Shown here: positions 1 to 9,272 of the stretch, piece after piece | Layout of the letters: each line of letters opens with the position of its first letter | How positions within the stretch are numbered: position 1 is the first letter of the stretch | Assembly: GCA_947643145.1 (NCBI GenBank) | Contig: CANRVD010000032.1 | Span: 1 to 33,154, forward strand | DNA from: an uncultured bacterium | GTDB taxonomy: Bacteria; Bacillota; Clostridia; Lachnospirales; Lachnospiraceae | Reading direction: 5' to 3' | DNA length: 33,154 bases | The notes under the pieces: generated by a model | Told to the model about the DNA's origin: nothing | Seen by the model: only the letters and a program-made list of their open reading frames with translations | The model's database searches: none | Program-made: the position numbers and the translations under genes

Positions 1-113
1 ATGTATCCGAAAATTTATACTTCGTAAAATCATGGGATATTTAACTTCCGAAGTAATACTATTCACATAAAGTAAAGATGGACTTTGTTCATCTTGCAGA
101 AATGAGGGAAAAT

Positions 114-368
114 ATGCTATATACAAATGTGTGTAAACATTGCCATAAAGTTTTTAAATCAAAAATCCGTACCCTTTGCTGTAAGGAGTGCAGGAATCTG
201 GATGAAGACCAGTTAGATGATATTGTAAAATATCTGAAACAATATCCTAACAGCAATGCGCTGCAGATTTCGGAGGAGCTGGGAATCCATCCTTTTGAGA
301 TAATAAAATTTATGGAGGAAGGATGGCTTGGGGAATCAAAGGGAGAGTTCAGCAGGTTACCGGACTAA
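114..368 (+). CDS. YvyF-like zinc-ribbon/HTH protein (flagellar operon protein family)
   Basis: This encodes an 84-residue protein. The N-terminus carries a likely zinc site (C7, C10, C22/C23, C26), and the C-terminal half has a helix-turn-helix look, with a QISEELGIHPFEIIKF segment followed by EEGWL. That layout matches the small YvyF family found in Clostridia and Bacilli flagellar operons, where it is thought to be regulatory. I chose the ATG at 114 because GAGGG sits 5-6 bases upstream; in-frame ATGs at 78 and 102 have no such site. It lies just ahead of ruvA and no other flagellar gene is in view, so its role here is unknown. The family call rests on general layout rather than a long diagnostic motif. 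Confidence 0.7.
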   Translation: MLYTNVCKHCHKVFKSKIRTLCCKECRNLDEDQLDDIVKYLKQYPNSNALQISEELGIHPFEIIKFMEEGWLGESKGEFSRLPD

Positions 369-384
369 ATTTTCATCACTATTT

Positions 385-403
385 ATGCCGCTAAAAGCGG
401 CAT
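385..403 (+). repeat. Start-proximal hairpin upstream of ruvA
   Basis: A perfect 7-bp stem (ATGCCGC at 385-391 with GCGGCAT at 397-403) ends about 2 bases before the GGAGG of ruvA. It belongs to a set of similar hairpins at 1035, 3344, 13991 and 19157. A role in translation or RNA stability is inference. Confidence 0.6.
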
Positions 404-414
404 GGAGGATTAAT

Positions 415-1026
415 ATGATTCGTTTTATAAAAGGAAAACTGGCTTTTGCAGGAGAAAACGAAATAATTATAGAGAATAATGGAGTTGGTTTTGGTATTAG
501 TGTGCCATCGTCGGTTTTGGAGGGACTTCCGGGACCGGGCGGGGAGGTTATGCTTTATACATACCTGAATGTCAGGGAAGATGCTATGCAGCTTTTTGGC
601 TTTTTGACACAGGAAGACCTAAATATGTATAAGCTTTTAATTACGGTAAATGGAATCGGCCCAAAGGCAGGGCTTGGAATTATGGGAGTTATGAGTACAT
701 ATGATATCAGGTGTGCCATTATGGCAGGTGACGCAAAAAGTATTGCCAAAGCGCCGGGAATTGGACCAAAAACTGCCAGTAAAGTGATTTTGGAGCTTAA
801 GGACAAGATGGACTGGGAAGCACTGCTGCCGGAGGGGGAAGAAGAGATATCCCAGCCGCATGGATTAGACAGTGGACAGACAACGGCAATTGTACAGGAT
901 GCAATAGAGGCTTTGGTAGTACTTGGCTATCCTAAGATGGAGGCGGCAAAGGCAGTCCGGGCAGTCGAATTGACAGAAGAAATGACAGTGGAAGAACTGT
1001 TAAAATGCAGTTTAAAAAAAATGTGA
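415..1026 (+). CDS. ruvA: Holliday junction branch migration protein RuvA
   Basis: This is the RuvA subunit, which binds four-way DNA junctions as a tetramer and loads the RuvB motor during recombination repair. The 203-residue product has the usual family length. The N-terminal OB fold (MIRFIKGKL... LFGFLTQEDL) is followed by two helix-hairpin-helix motifs, VNGIGPKAGLGIMG and APGIGPKTASKVI, and a C-terminal RuvB-binding three-helix domain. An in-frame ATG at 328 would add 29 residues that overlap the previous gene and do not resemble RuvA. The ATG at 415 has a GGAGG 7-8 bases upstream and gives the canonical start. ruvB follows 103 bp later, the standard ruvAB order. Confidence 0.97.
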   Translation: MIRFIKGKLAFAGENEIIIENNGVGFGISVPSSVLEGLPGPGGEVMLYTYLNVREDAMQLFGFLTQEDLNMYKLLITVNGIGPKAGLGIMGVMSTYDIRCAIMAGDAKSIAKAPGIGPKTASKVILELKDKMDWEALLPEGEEEISQPHGLDSGQTTAIVQDAIEALVVLGYPKMEAAKAVRAVELTEEMTVEELLKCSLKKM

Positions 1027-1034
1027 ATGGTTTT

Positions 1035-1051
1035 TGCCAGAAAAGCTGGCA
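1035..1051 (+). repeat. Short hairpin upstream of ruvB
   Basis: A TGCCAG/CTGGCA stem with a 5-base loop lies just after the ruvA stop, in the ruvAB intergenic region. It resembles the hairpins found before ruvA, prkC and other genes here. There is no T-run, so it does not look like a terminator. Confidence 0.45.
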
Positions 1052-1129
1052 TATTTGGAAGTGTTGGCATGGTGTCGTGGATAGCAGCAGTACACAAGAG
1101 GCGAGGTGCGGCAGGAATGAGGATATTTC

Positions 1130-2125
1130 ATGGAAAGAAGAATGATTACAACGGAATTTACACAGGAGGATGAAAAGATAGAGACAAGCCTGCGTCCACA
1201 GTATTTAAGGGAATATATCGGGCAGGAAAAGGTGAAAAGCAATTTAAAAGTTTATATAGAAGCGGCAAGGCAGAGAGGGGAAGCGCTTGACCATGTACTT
1301 TTATATGGCCCGCCGGGACTGGGAAAGACAACCTTAGCAGGAATCATTGCAAATGAGATGGGGAGCAGCTTAAAAGTTACTGCTGGCCCGGCAATCGAAA
1401 AACCTGGTGAGATGGCTGCTATTTTAAATAATCTAAAGGACGGGGATATTCTTTTTGTGGATGAAATCCATCGTCTGCCAAGGCAGGTAGAAGAAGTTCT
1501 TTATCCTGCTATGGAGGATTATGTGATTGATGTGGTAATCGGTAAAGGGACGGCAGCACGCTCGATTCGGTTTGATTTGCCAAAGTTTACGCTGGTTGGG
1601 GCGACGACCAGGGCAGGAATGCTTTCAGCACCTTTACGGGACCGGTTTGGAGTGGTAAACCGTCTGGAATTTTATACACCAAAGGAACTAAAGGAGATTG
1701 TGACGCATTCTGCCAGACTGTTAGAAGTGGAAATTGATGAGGAAGGCGCTATGGAGCTTGCAAGACGTTCCAGAGGAACACCAAGGCTTGCAAACCGCTT
1801 TCTAAAGCGTGTCAGGGATTTTGCACAGATAAAATATGACGGGGTGATTACAAAAGAGGTTGCAGATTTTGCCCTGGATTTACTGGAAGTAGATAAACTG
1901 GGACTAGACCGTACAGACCGCACAATCATCCTGACTATGATTAAGCAGTTTGGGGGAGGGCCTGTAGGGCTTGAAACTCTGGCGGTTGCAATTGGTGAGG
2001 ATGCAGGAACTCTGGAAGATGTATATGAACCATATCTGGTACAAAACAGCCTGCTGTTACGGACACCACGGGGCAGGGTGGCATCGGATGCCGCATATCT
2101 CCATTTTGGGCTGAGTAAGGATTAA
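1130..2125 (+). CDS. ruvB: Holliday junction branch migration ATPase RuvB
   Basis: RuvB is the hexameric AAA+ motor that drives branch migration with RuvA. The 331-residue protein has the family length and all the key motifs: Walker [15 protein letters not shown], Walker [11 protein letters not shown], the sensor/arginine-finger region [18 protein letters not shown], and a C-terminal winged-helix segment ending [17 protein letters not shown]. The ATG at 1130 has GAGG about 10 bases upstream. An ATG at 1142 would also keep the domain intact but has a weaker site. The stop codon abuts the stop of the convergent gene at 2126 with no intervening base, so any terminator for ruvAB must lie inside that gene. 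Confidence 0.97.
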   Translation: MERRMITTEFTQEDEKIETSLRPQYLREYIGQEKVKSNLKVYIEAARQRGEALDHVLLYGPPGLGKTTLAGIIANEMGSSLKVTAGPAIEKPGEMAAILNNLKDGDILFVDEIHRLPRQVEEVLYPAMEDYVIDVVIGKGTAARSIRFDLPKFTLVGATTRAGMLSAPLRDRFGVVNRLEFYTPKELKEIVTHSARLLEVEIDEEGAMELARRSRGTPRLANRFLKRVRDFAQIKYDGVITKEVADFALDLLEVDKLGLDRTDRTIILTMIKQFGGGPVGLETLAVAIGEDAGTLEDVYEPYLVQNSLLLRTPRGRVASDAAYLHFGLSKD

Positions 2126-3313
2126 TCAGTGCAGTTTGGAAAAAAGTTCTTCCTGCAGGGTTTTTGCGCGTGCATACCAGATGTGCTCTTTTATGGTAAA
2201 ACGGTATCCATTTGCGGCCATTTCTTCCATTCCCTCAGGGTTTTTCAGAAGGGCATCTATTTTCGGGGGAAGGGCATTTAAGTCCTTTAAATCATAAAAG
2301 ACTGCGTTTTCTCCATCTGCGAGGATTTTGTCCAGATAGTTACTGTGGTCTGTAACGCAGACGCTTCCATTTGCCATAGAATTAAATACCCTGTCGTGGG
2401 CGCCTTCTTTAAACCAGGGCATTACATTCAGGGAGATTCTGGCATCAGCCATGCGCTCCAGGCAGTGAAAGGAATCGGTATTTTTTTCATGGGTAAGATA
2501 TTCAGGATGTTCACAGGAAAGCTTATCCCAGCCATGACCGATACAGTGTACATGGATGCCGCTGTCTACAAGTGTCTGAACAACTTTTTCACGGAAGTAA
2601 AAGCGGATGTAGGCATCAATAAATATCATATTTCCCATGGTCTGCCGTAGTTCTTCACTGGAGGCATCCGGGAATTCCCGGAGTAAATGCCGCTCCATTA
2701 CGATATCATCCGGCAAATCCGGGTTTGCAATCAGTTCTGTAAGAATCTCCTGATAGAATGCAGCATATTCTTTACCAAGACGGTTCATATGGCACAGAAA
2801 GGTTTCTTTTGGCGCAAAATTTCCGGTGAATACAACATCATATGTTCTTTGGGTCAGTGGTTTGTAATTACCGTCTGGTGTCAGGCTGGTTCCGGCAAGC
2901 GGCAGAAAAAGGCTGTTATTAATTTCAGGATAGTATTTGTCCAGATACCGCCTGTGGCCGCCGTCAATGGATACCGCATAAAACTTCTCTTTTGGCAGAT
3001 TCCAAAGCTCAGGATAATAAAAGGGATGGTCTACTGCAATGTTGATACAGGGGATATCGCGGACATCCCAAAAGAGTCTGCCAAATCCGTCGTACAGGGC
3101 GGCAGCGTCGTTTAGACCTTCAAAGTTAAAGGTAATCAGAATACTGTCGGAAAAGCCGGCAAAGTGAGAAAGAGCCTCTGCACTTTCTTCCTCACAGGTC
3201 TGGTCGAACAGAAAAGTCTGAAAGCCCATGTTTTGGAAGGCAGAAGCTAACTGTCTGGAAAAGAAATCCAAAGTTTCTGTTCCGCCAGTCATCAGGATGA
3301 TTTTTTTACGCAT
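2126..3313 (-). CDS. CgeB/YkvP-like glycosyltransferase family protein
   Basis: The 395-residue protein resembles the CgeB/YkvP (DUF3880 plus glycosyltransferase group 1-like) family. It starts with a Rossmann-type segment (MRKKIILMTGGTETLDFFSRQL). A central region reads YDVVFTGNFAPKETF. The C-terminal half has HCIGHGWDKL and a stretch typical of family GT1/GT4 folds (DRVFNSMANGSVCVTDHSNYLDKIL). No signal peptide or membrane segment is visible, so a cytoplasmic sugar transferase is likely; the acceptor cannot be told from the sequence. CgeB homologues glycosylate spore surface proteins in Bacillus. It runs leftward, end to end with ruvB and downstream of an AraC regulator, an insertion into an otherwise + strand housekeeping block. 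Confidence 0.78.
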   Translation of the reverse strand: MRKKIILMTGGTETLDFFSRQLASAFQNMGFQTFLFDQTCEEESAEALSHFAGFSDSILITFNFEGLNDAAALYDGFGRLFWDVRDIPCINIAVDHPFYYPELWNLPKEKFYAVSIDGGHRRYLDKYYPEINNSLFLPLAGTSLTPDGNYKPLTQRTYDVVFTGNFAPKETFLCHMNRLGKEYAAFYQEILTELIANPDLPDDIVMERHLLREFPDASSEELRQTMGNMIFIDAYIRFYFREKVVQTLVDSGIHVHCIGHGWDKLSCEHPEYLTHEKNTDSFHCLERMADARISLNVMPWFKEGAHDRVFNSMANGSVCVTDHSNYLDKILADGENAVFYDLKDLNALPPKIDALLKNPEGMEEMAANGYRFTIKEHIWYARAKTLQEELFSKLH

Positions 3314-3343
3314 AATATTGTATTCCTTTCATTCTTTCAGTCA

Positions 3344-3360
3344 TGCCAGCTTTGCTGGCA
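3344..3360 (-). repeat. Start-proximal hairpin upstream of CgeB-like gene
   Basis: On the minus strand this reads TGCCAGC-AAA-GCTGGCA, preceded by a GGTTGTTTG segment. The same flank precedes the hairpin at 19157, and a near-identical one precedes that at 13991. It sits in the 5' leader about 30 bases before the start codon at 3313. Confidence 0.6.
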
Positions 3361-3412
3361 CAAACAACCAATGAACAATGCTGGTTTTGCATTCTTCTTA
3401 GAAATGATTTAG

Positions 3413-3450
3413 ATTTTCTTTGGCGCGGTTCTTTCGTGCCTTAGGAAATC
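3413..3450. repeat. Imperfect inverted repeat between the AraC and CgeB-like genes
   Basis: An AGATTT arm and an AAATCT arm flank an inner GGCGCG/CGTGCC-type stem. It lies between the two leftward genes and has no T-run on either strand, so it is a possible processing or attenuation hairpin rather than a clear terminator. Confidence 0.35.
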
Positions 3451-3467
3451 TTCATTTCGTACACACT

Positions 3468-4340
3468 TTATTCATTTAATTTAGTCTCGGAAGCAGAAAA
3501 AATGTTTTTTTGCTGTTTTGGGGAATAGCCGTATTTGCTGGTGTAAGCCCGGTAAAAGTTTGAATAGTTGGAAAATCCACTTAAGTAACAGGCTTCTGTC
3601 AGCGGAATTTCTTTTTTAATATAATTTCTGGCAAGAAGCAGGCGTTTTTCTGTAATAAATTCCTTGATGGTATATCCGGTTTCCTCTTTGAATTTATGCA
3701 TTAGGTAGGAGCGGTTTAAATGTACTGCTGCTGCAATTTCTTCCACAGAAAGATTTTGTGTCAGATGCCTGTTTATATAGTGAAGTATTTTTAACACGTT
3801 TTCATTTTGGGTAATCGGTGCGACATAATGTTCCTGCTGTGAAACCATCTGCTCATTTAATATTATCAGAAATTCTAATATTTTGCACTGCTGGAGCAGT
3901 CGTTTGGTATAAGGATTTTCGCAGGTGAAGTCAGCCGCATTTGTTAATTCGGCAACAGAAAAGCCGGTCTGCTTTCTGGAAGAACGTATCACATGGGTAT
4001 GGGAGTCAGAATCTTTTTGGAAGCAGCCGCCAAGCCCGGCTTTTGGATAGTTGTTAAAAAATGCAGGGGAAAGATAGATGATAATCCGCTCGTATCCCTT
4101 TGCGTCATGTACAACGGGGCGGTGCAGTTCACCGGCATTGATAAGGACGATATCATGGGGGCGAAGCTCATATTCATTTCCTTCTACGATGTAGCTGACA
4201 TTACCATGAAGCAGAATGAAGATTTTTAAGAATTCATGGTAATGAAAAGGCACATCATTCGGGAGTGCATCTTTTAGGTGAAAGATTTGGAAGGTATTTT
4301 TTAGATAGCCACGTTCTTTATAATCTGGTTGTTTATTCAT
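3468..4340 (-). CDS. AraC family transcriptional regulator with N-terminal cupin domain
   Basis: This is a 290-residue regulator. The N-terminal ~150 residues form a cupin-like sensor (VPFHYHEFLKIFILLHG, then a YELRPHDIVLINAGELH segment). The C-terminal ~100 residues hold the two AraC helix-turn-helix motifs (LSVEEIAAAVHLNRSYLMHKFKEETG and the LTEACYLSGFSNYSNFYRAY region). The ATG at 4340 has GGAG about 8 bases upstream; a longer TTG start would include that ribosome site, so I rejected it. The ligand is unknown. It lies upstream of the leftward glycosyltransferase and divergent from dapF across 233 bp, so it may regulate the glycosyltransferase, itself, or both. Confidence 0.9.
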   Translation of the reverse strand: MNKQPDYKERGYLKNTFQIFHLKDALPNDVPFHYHEFLKIFILLHGNVSYIVEGNEYELRPHDIVLINAGELHRPVVHDAKGYERIIIYLSPAFFNNYPKAGLGGCFQKDSDSHTHVIRSSRKQTGFSVAELTNAADFTCENPYTKRLLQQCKILEFLIILNEQMVSQQEHYVAPITQNENVLKILHYINRHLTQNLSVEEIAAAVHLNRSYLMHKFKEETGYTIKEFITEKRLLLARNYIKKEIPLTEACYLSGFSNYSNFYRAYTSKYGYSPKQQKNIFSASETKLNE

Positions 4341-4573
4341 AGTTTTTGTCTCCTGTAACAAGTATACAGCACTTTTTGCAAGAAAAAAAGCATAAATTTA
4401 GTATTTATAACAAAAAGTGTTTAGTAAGATAGATATAAGAGCAAAAGCAGGCAGCAATGTGCTGGTATTAATATAGTGTTAGTATGAAAACAGTCAGTCT
4501 CTTACGTGCAAGCACGGCGAGTCTGTTTGTGTTCTGAAATCAGCCGTGAATAGTAACGAATGGAGGGGAATTT
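4341..4573. other. Divergent intergenic region between AraC regulator and dapF
   Basis: This AT-rich 233-bp region must hold the leftward regulator promoter and the promoter of the dapF-led operon. Several TATAAT-like stretches are present, but none has a convincingly spaced -35 box, so I do not place a promoter. A short CGTGCAAGCACG hairpin lies near 4505-4516. Confidence 0.4.
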
Positions 4574-5428
4574 ATGAAATTTACAAAAATGCAAGGTTGT
4601 GGAAATGACTATATTTATGTAAACTGTATGGAGGGTATTATTGAAAATCCAGAGAAAACTGCTGTTTTGGTGAGCGACAGACATTTTGGAATTGGTTCAG
4701 ATGGTTTGATATTGATTTGTCCATCAGAAGTGGCGGATTTCCGGATGGCTATGTATAATGCAGATGGTTCAGAGGGGAAGATGTGTGGAAACGGGGTAAG
4801 ATGCATCGCAAAGTATGTTTATGAATATGGACTGACAAAGAAGGATAAGATTTCAATTGAGACAAAGGGAGGGATCAAATACCTCGACCTGACGATTGAG
4901 AATGATAAGGTGGTACTGGTAAAGGTTAATATGGGCGCACCCATTTTAAAACCAGAACAAATTCCGGTAACACTTGGGACAGATACCTGCATTGACCAGA
5001 CGCTTACTGTGGATGGGAAAGATTACCGGATTACCTGTGTATCTATGGGGAATCCACATGCGGTAACCTTTGTGGAAAATACAAATGACCTGCCGTTAGA
5101 GCAGATTGGTACAAAGTTTGAATGCCATGAGGTATTTCCTGACCATGTGAATACGGAATTTGTGCAGGTTTTGAACAGAAAAGAAATCAATATGCGTGTC
5201 TGGGAACGCGGTTCCGGGGAAACACTCGCCTGCGGTACGGGAGCCTGTGCGGCTGCCGTAGCCTGTGTGCTGAATGGAAAGACAGAAAATGAAATTACGG
5301 TTCATCTGTTAGGCGGTGATTTGCTGTTGCATTATGATGAGGAAAACAGTACCGTATGGATGACAGGGCCGGCAGCGATTGTCTATGACGGCGAAATTGA
5401 TATCAAAGTTGAGAAAGACGGGGTGTAA
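4574..5428 (+). CDS. dapF: Diaminopimelate epimerase
   Basis: DapF converts LL-diaminopimelate to meso-diaminopimelate, the last shared step toward the peptidoglycan cross-linking residue and lysine. The 284-residue protein has the family length and both catalytic cysteines in their usual contexts: C71 in KMCGNGVRC and C220 in GETLACGTGACA. The N-terminal GCGNDYIYVN and GSDGLIL segments are also typical. GGAGGGG precedes the ATG at 4574. murE starts 3 bp after the stop. MurE carries the meso-DAP selectivity motif, so the product of this enzyme is used by the product of the next gene. Confidence 0.97.
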   Translation: MKFTKMQGCGNDYIYVNCMEGIIENPEKTAVLVSDRHFGIGSDGLILICPSEVADFRMAMYNADGSEGKMCGNGVRCIAKYVYEYGLTKKDKISIETKGGIKYLDLTIENDKVVLVKVNMGAPILKPEQIPVTLGTDTCIDQTLTVDGKDYRITCVSMGNPHAVTFVENTNDLPLEQIGTKFECHEVFPDHVNTEFVQVLNRKEINMRVWERGSGETLACGTGACAAAVACVLNGKTENEITVHLLGGDLLLHYDEENSTVWMTGPAAIVYDGEIDIKVEKDGV

Positions 5429-5431
5429 AGT

Positions 5432-6901
5432 ATGAATTTAAAAGACTTATTGAAGGATGTAGAGTACCAGTGTATACAGGGGGATGTGGACAGGGAAATT
5501 ACTTCGCTGGTATATGATTCCCGTAAGGCGGAAAAGGACTGTGTCTTTGTCTGTATTGCGGGAGCGGTACGTGACGGGCATGATTTTGCAGGCGAGGTTG
5601 TGGAGCATGGTGCCGGTGTGCTGATTGTAGAGAAGAATGTAACAGTGGAGGAATCGGTAACGGTGATTCAGGTAGAGAATACAAGACTGGCACTGGCAGA
5701 GGCTTCCGCCGTGTATTTTGGGCATCCGGCAAAGGAGCTGGTTACCATTGGAATTACCGGAACAAAGGGGAAGACAACAGCGACTTACATGATACGTTCT
5801 ATTTTAGAGGCTTCCGGTTATAAAACCGGTTTGATTGGAACGATTGAAACCATTATTGGTGAAGAAACCATTCCTTCCGTAAACACCACACCGGAGTCCT
5901 ATGTAATTCAGGAATCCTTTCGCAAAATGGCAGATGCAGGATGCAAATGTGTGGTGATGGAGGTTTCTTCTCAGGGCCTGATGCTTTACCGGGTAGGAGG
6001 TTTTGTGTTTGATTACGGCATTTTTACAAATTTGTCGCCAGACCATATCGGGCCAAATGAACATAAGGATTTAGAGGATTATATCCACTGTAAGAGTCTG
6101 TTGTTCAGACAGTGCAAACAGGGAATTGTAAATGGAGATGACAGCCATTTGGAAGAAATTTTAGAGGGGCACACCTGTAAAGTGGAGACGTATGGTTTTT
6201 CAGAAGGTGTGAACATGAAAGCATCCGATGTGAAGCTTTATGATAAAGGAGGAAGCATCGGGGTATCTTACCATATGAGTGGTGTTATGGATATGGATGT
6301 AGCCATTGATATACCGGGTGCTTTTAGTGTTTATAACTCCATGACAGCGATTGCAATCTGCCGCCATTTTGGGGTGTCGAAAGAGACGATTCGTTCCTCA
6401 CTTTCCAAAATTCATGTAAAAGGGAGGGTGGAGATTTTGCCGGTATCCTCTAAGTTTATCCTGATGATAGATTATGCCCACAATGCAATGAGCCTGAATA
6501 GTTTATTGACGACATTAAAGGAGTATCGTCCAAAACGTCTGGTATGTCTTTTTGGATGTGGTGGAAACCGTTCCAGAGACCGCCGTTTTGAGATGGGGGA
6601 AGTTTCTTCAAAATTAGCAGATTTTACAATTGTTACATCAGATAATCCAAGAAAGGAAGAGCCGGAAGCAATTATTCAGGATATTGTTACAGGTGTGGAA
6701 AAAGCGGATGGAGAATATATTACGATTACAGACAGACGGGAAGCCATCCGTTATGCGATTGAAAATGCAAAAGAGGGAGATGTCATTGTCCTTGCAGGAA
6801 AGGGGCATGAGGACTATCAGGAAATAAACGGACAGAAGTTCCATATGGATGAGCGGGAAATTGTAGCGGACATTGTCAAAGATGGCAATTTTATCCGGTA
6901 G
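5432..6901 (+). CDS. murE: UDP-N-acetylmuramoyl-tripeptide synthetase (meso-DAP-adding MurE)
   Basis: MurE is the cytoplasmic Mur ligase that adds the third stem-peptide residue to UDP-MurNAc-L-Ala-D-Glu. The 489-residue protein has the three Mur ligase domains: an N-terminal UDP-binding region, the central ATPase with P-loop GITGTKGKTT (residues 107-116) and the NTTPES loop, and the C-terminal domain. DNPR at residues 404-407 is the motif that marks meso-diaminopimelate rather than lysine ligases, which agrees with dapF directly upstream. The start follows the dapF stop by 3 bp, so translation is probably coupled. Confidence 0.97.
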   Translation: MNLKDLLKDVEYQCIQGDVDREITSLVYDSRKAEKDCVFVCIAGAVRDGHDFAGEVVEHGAGVLIVEKNVTVEESVTVIQVENTRLALAEASAVYFGHPAKELVTIGITGTKGKTTATYMIRSILEASGYKTGLIGTIETIIGEETIPSVNTTPESYVIQESFRKMADAGCKCVVMEVSSQGLMLYRVGGFVFDYGIFTNLSPDHIGPNEHKDLEDYIHCKSLLFRQCKQGIVNGDDSHLEEILEGHTCKVETYGFSEGVNMKASDVKLYDKGGSIGVSYHMSGVMDMDVAIDIPGAFSVYNSMTAIAICRHFGVSKETIRSSLSKIHVKGRVEILPVSSKFILMIDYAHNAMSLNSLLTTLKEYRPKRLVCLFGCGGNRSRDRRFEMGEVSSKLADFTIVTSDNPRKEEPEAIIQDIVTGVEKADGEYITITDRREAIRYAIENAKEGDVIVLAGKGHEDYQEINGQKFHMDEREIVADIVKDGNFIR

Positions 6902-6937
6902 AACAAATATAAAATGCGCCAAGAACAAAGTTTGCAG

Positions 6938-6959
6938 TGCAGAAATGAGGAAAGATATG
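6938..6959 (+). promoter_or_regulatory. Recurrent ribosome-binding cassette at priA start
   Basis: This GCAGAAATGAGG block followed by AAAGATATG ends in the start codon. It closely matches blocks before the genes starting at 114, 17041 and 31166, and more loosely before ruvB at 1130. It fixes the priA start at 6957. Confidence 0.55.
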
Positions 6960-9194
6960 CTATTTGCGGAGGTAATTGTTGATATATCGGTGAAAAGCCT
7001 GGACCGGCCTTTTCAGTATAAAATACCGGAGGAAATGGAGCAGGAGGCCGTTGTCGGAGCTCCTGTGGTGATTCCTTTTGGAAAGGGAAACCGCCAGATG
7101 AAGGGTTTTATTATCGGTCTGTCAGAAACACCACTGTATGATATCAATCGTACCAAAAGTATTTTAAAGGTAGAGAAGCAGGGAGTGGTTGCAGAATCAC
7201 ACCTGCTTTCTCTGGCTTATTGGATGAAGGAAAATTACGGGGCATCCATGAATGATGCCATCAAGGCAGTGATGCCGGTGCGAAGGGAAATAAAAGAAAA
7301 GGTGGAGCGTTTTATCTTCCCGGTAGTATCGTGGGAGGCGTTGGCAGAGCAACGAAAGACGTTTGAAAGGAAGCACAATGCTGCAAGAGTCAGACTGTTA
7401 GACGGTCTGTTGCAAAAGGGGTCTGAATCCGAAAATGGAATGGATTATGATTATGCAGTAAAGGCTTTGAAGGTATCGGCAAGTGTAGTACAGGGGCTTG
7501 TGGAAAAGGGCCTTATTCAGGTATCAACAAAGCAGCTGTACCGGAATCCGTTGACGGGGCAGGAAGCAGATGACAGCAGGGCAGTATTAAATGCAGAGCA
7601 GCAGGAAATTGTGAATCAGTTTTGTGAGGAATATGACAGAAGGATACGAAAGGGTTATCTGATTCATGGAGTGACGGGAAGCGGAAAAACAGAGGTGTAT
7701 ATGCACCTGATTGAACACGTTTTGCGGGAAGGAAAACAGGCCATTATGCTAATCCCGGAAATTGCACTGACTTTTCAGACGGTAAAACGTTTTTACGCAC
7801 GTTTTGGTGAGAAGGTATCCATTATGCATTCAAAGCTTTCGGCAGGAGAGCGGTACGACCAGTTTCTAAGGGCAAAACGCGGAGAAATCCAGATTATGAT
7901 AGGACCGCGCTCAGCATTGTTTACTCCTTTTGCAAATCTGGGGCTTATTGTGATGGATGAAGAACATGAAAGCAGTTATCAGAGTGATACAATGCCAAAA
8001 TATCATGCCAGAGAGGTGGCAATGCAGCGTGGCAGGATGTTAGGTGCAAGTGTGGTTCTTGGTTCTGCCACTCCGTCTATGGAGGCCTATTACCGCTGTG
8101 GGACAGGAGAATATCATCTTTTTACCTTAAAGCACCGGGCAGGGGGCGCAGTACCGCCAAAAGTGGAGATTGTGGATTTACGTGAAGAGCTGAAAGCTAA
8201 AAATTACTCTATATTCAGCCGGACACTTCAGGGAAAAATAGAGGAGCGGCTGGAAAAGGGAGAGCAGACGATTCTTTTCTTGAACCGCAGGGGATATGCA
8301 GGGTTTGTTTCCTGCCGTCTTTGTGGAGAGGTGATTCGCTGTGAAAGCTGTTCTGTTTCCATGAAACCTCATGAATACAGAGGCAGGGTTTCTTTGCTGA
8401 AATGCCATTATTGCGGGGCAGAAAGGAAAATGCCGGAGGCCTGTCCGACCTGCGGCTCTAAATACATAGGAACATTTGGGCTTGGGACACAGCAGGTAGA
8501 GGAGCTGGTAAAAAAGCGTTTTCAAACGGCAAGGGTACTTCGGATGGATGCAGATACGACTACAGGCAAAGAGGGGCATGATCAGATTCTAAGGGCTTTT
8601 TCCGAGCACAGAGCCGACATTCTGGTAGGAACGCAGATGATTGTAAAGGGGCATGATTTTCCAAATGTAACACTGGTAGGAATTCTGGCGGCAGATTTAT
8701 CTTTAAATACAAATGATTACCGTGCGGCAGAAAGAACTTTTCAGCTTCTGGCACAGGCGGCAGGCAGGGCCGGAAGGGGAAAAATACCGGGAGAAGTCAT
8801 CTTTCAGACTTACCAGCCAAAGCACTACAGCATAACAAGTGCTGCGACGGCAGATTACCCTTTATTTTACCGTCAGGAGCTTGCTATAAGACAGATGTTG
8901 CATTATCCGCCGATTTCCAATATACTAGAGGTGTTGGCTTTTTCAAAGGAGCAGGAAAAGGCGGTGGAGCTTTCGCTTCAGCTCAGGGAAGAAATAGACG
9001 GCTGGGAGAAGGCAGTAGTTTTGGGACCGAATGATGCGCCGGTTGTTAAATTAAGAGACTGGTACCGCCGTGTGATGTATATTAAGTCGCCGGATTATGC
9101 GGTTCTGTGTGACATCAAAAACCGTTTGGAGCTTTTTATGAAAAAGGAAGAAATCTATAAGGATTGTATGGTAAGTTTTAGCTTTAACCGGTAA
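6957..9194 (+). CDS. priA: Replication restart helicase PriA
   Basis: PriA is the superfamily 2 helicase that recognises stalled forks and starts replisome reloading. The 745-residue product begins MLFAEVIVDISV, the usual N-terminal DNA-binding domain. It contains Walker A VTGSGKTEVY (from about residue 238), Walker B DEEH (334-337), GSATPSMEAYY, and a zinc-binding insertion of paired cysteines between about residues 450 and 505 (CRLCG, CESC, CHYC, CPTCG). The C-terminal helicase motifs include GTQMIVKGHDFPNVTLVG and QAAGRAGRG. An in-frame ATG at 6873 would overlap murE; GAGG sits 7 bases before 6957, so I use that start. Confidence 0.96.
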   Translation: MLFAEVIVDISVKSLDRPFQYKIPEEMEQEAVVGAPVVIPFGKGNRQMKGFIIGLSETPLYDINRTKSILKVEKQGVVAESHLLSLAYWMKENYGASMNDAIKAVMPVRREIKEKVERFIFPVVSWEALAEQRKTFERKHNAARVRLLDGLLQKGSESENGMDYDYAVKALKVSASVVQGLVEKGLIQVSTKQLYRNPLTGQEADDSRAVLNAEQQEIVNQFCEEYDRRIRKGYLIHGVTGSGKTEVYMHLIEHVLREGKQAIMLIPEIALTFQTVKRFYARFGEKVSIMHSKLSAGERYDQFLRAKRGEIQIMIGPRSALFTPFANLGLIVMDEEHESSYQSDTMPKYHAREVAMQRGRMLGASVVLGSATPSMEAYYRCGTGEYHLFTLKHRAGGAVPPKVEIVDLREELKAKNYSIFSRTLQGKIEERLEKGEQTILFLNRRGYAGFVSCRLCGEVIRCESCSVSMKPHEYRGRVSLLKCHYCGAERKMPEACPTCGSKYIGTFGLGTQQVEELVKKRFQTARVLRMDADTTTGKEGHDQILRAFSEHRADILVGTQMIVKGHDFPNVTLVGILAADLSLNTNDYRAAERTFQLLAQAAGRAGRGKIPGEVIFQTYQPKHYSITSAATADYPLFYRQELAIRQMLHYPPISNILEVLAFSKEQEKAVELSLQLREEIDGWEKAVVLGPNDAPVVKLRDWYRRVMYIKSPDYAVLCDIKNRLELFMKKEEIYKDCMVSFSFNR

Positions 9195-9272
9195 AACGGC
9201 TGCCGGCTGTCAGGACAACTACACTGAGAGCAGCAGAAAAAGCAATAGAAATATGTTGGAGGTAGGATTAAG

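Noticed and set aside
328..414. Longer ruvA start at 328
   Set aside because: It overlaps the preceding gene, lacks a ribosome site and adds 29 residues foreign to RuvA. The ATG at 415 has GGAGG and gives the canonical N-terminus.
8178..8579. 133-residue minus-strand ORF inside priA
   Set aside because: It is antisense to a well-conserved helicase region, has no plausible ribosome site and no protein-like motif, so it is a shadow frame. The same applies to the long minus-strand frame at 32033-32641.
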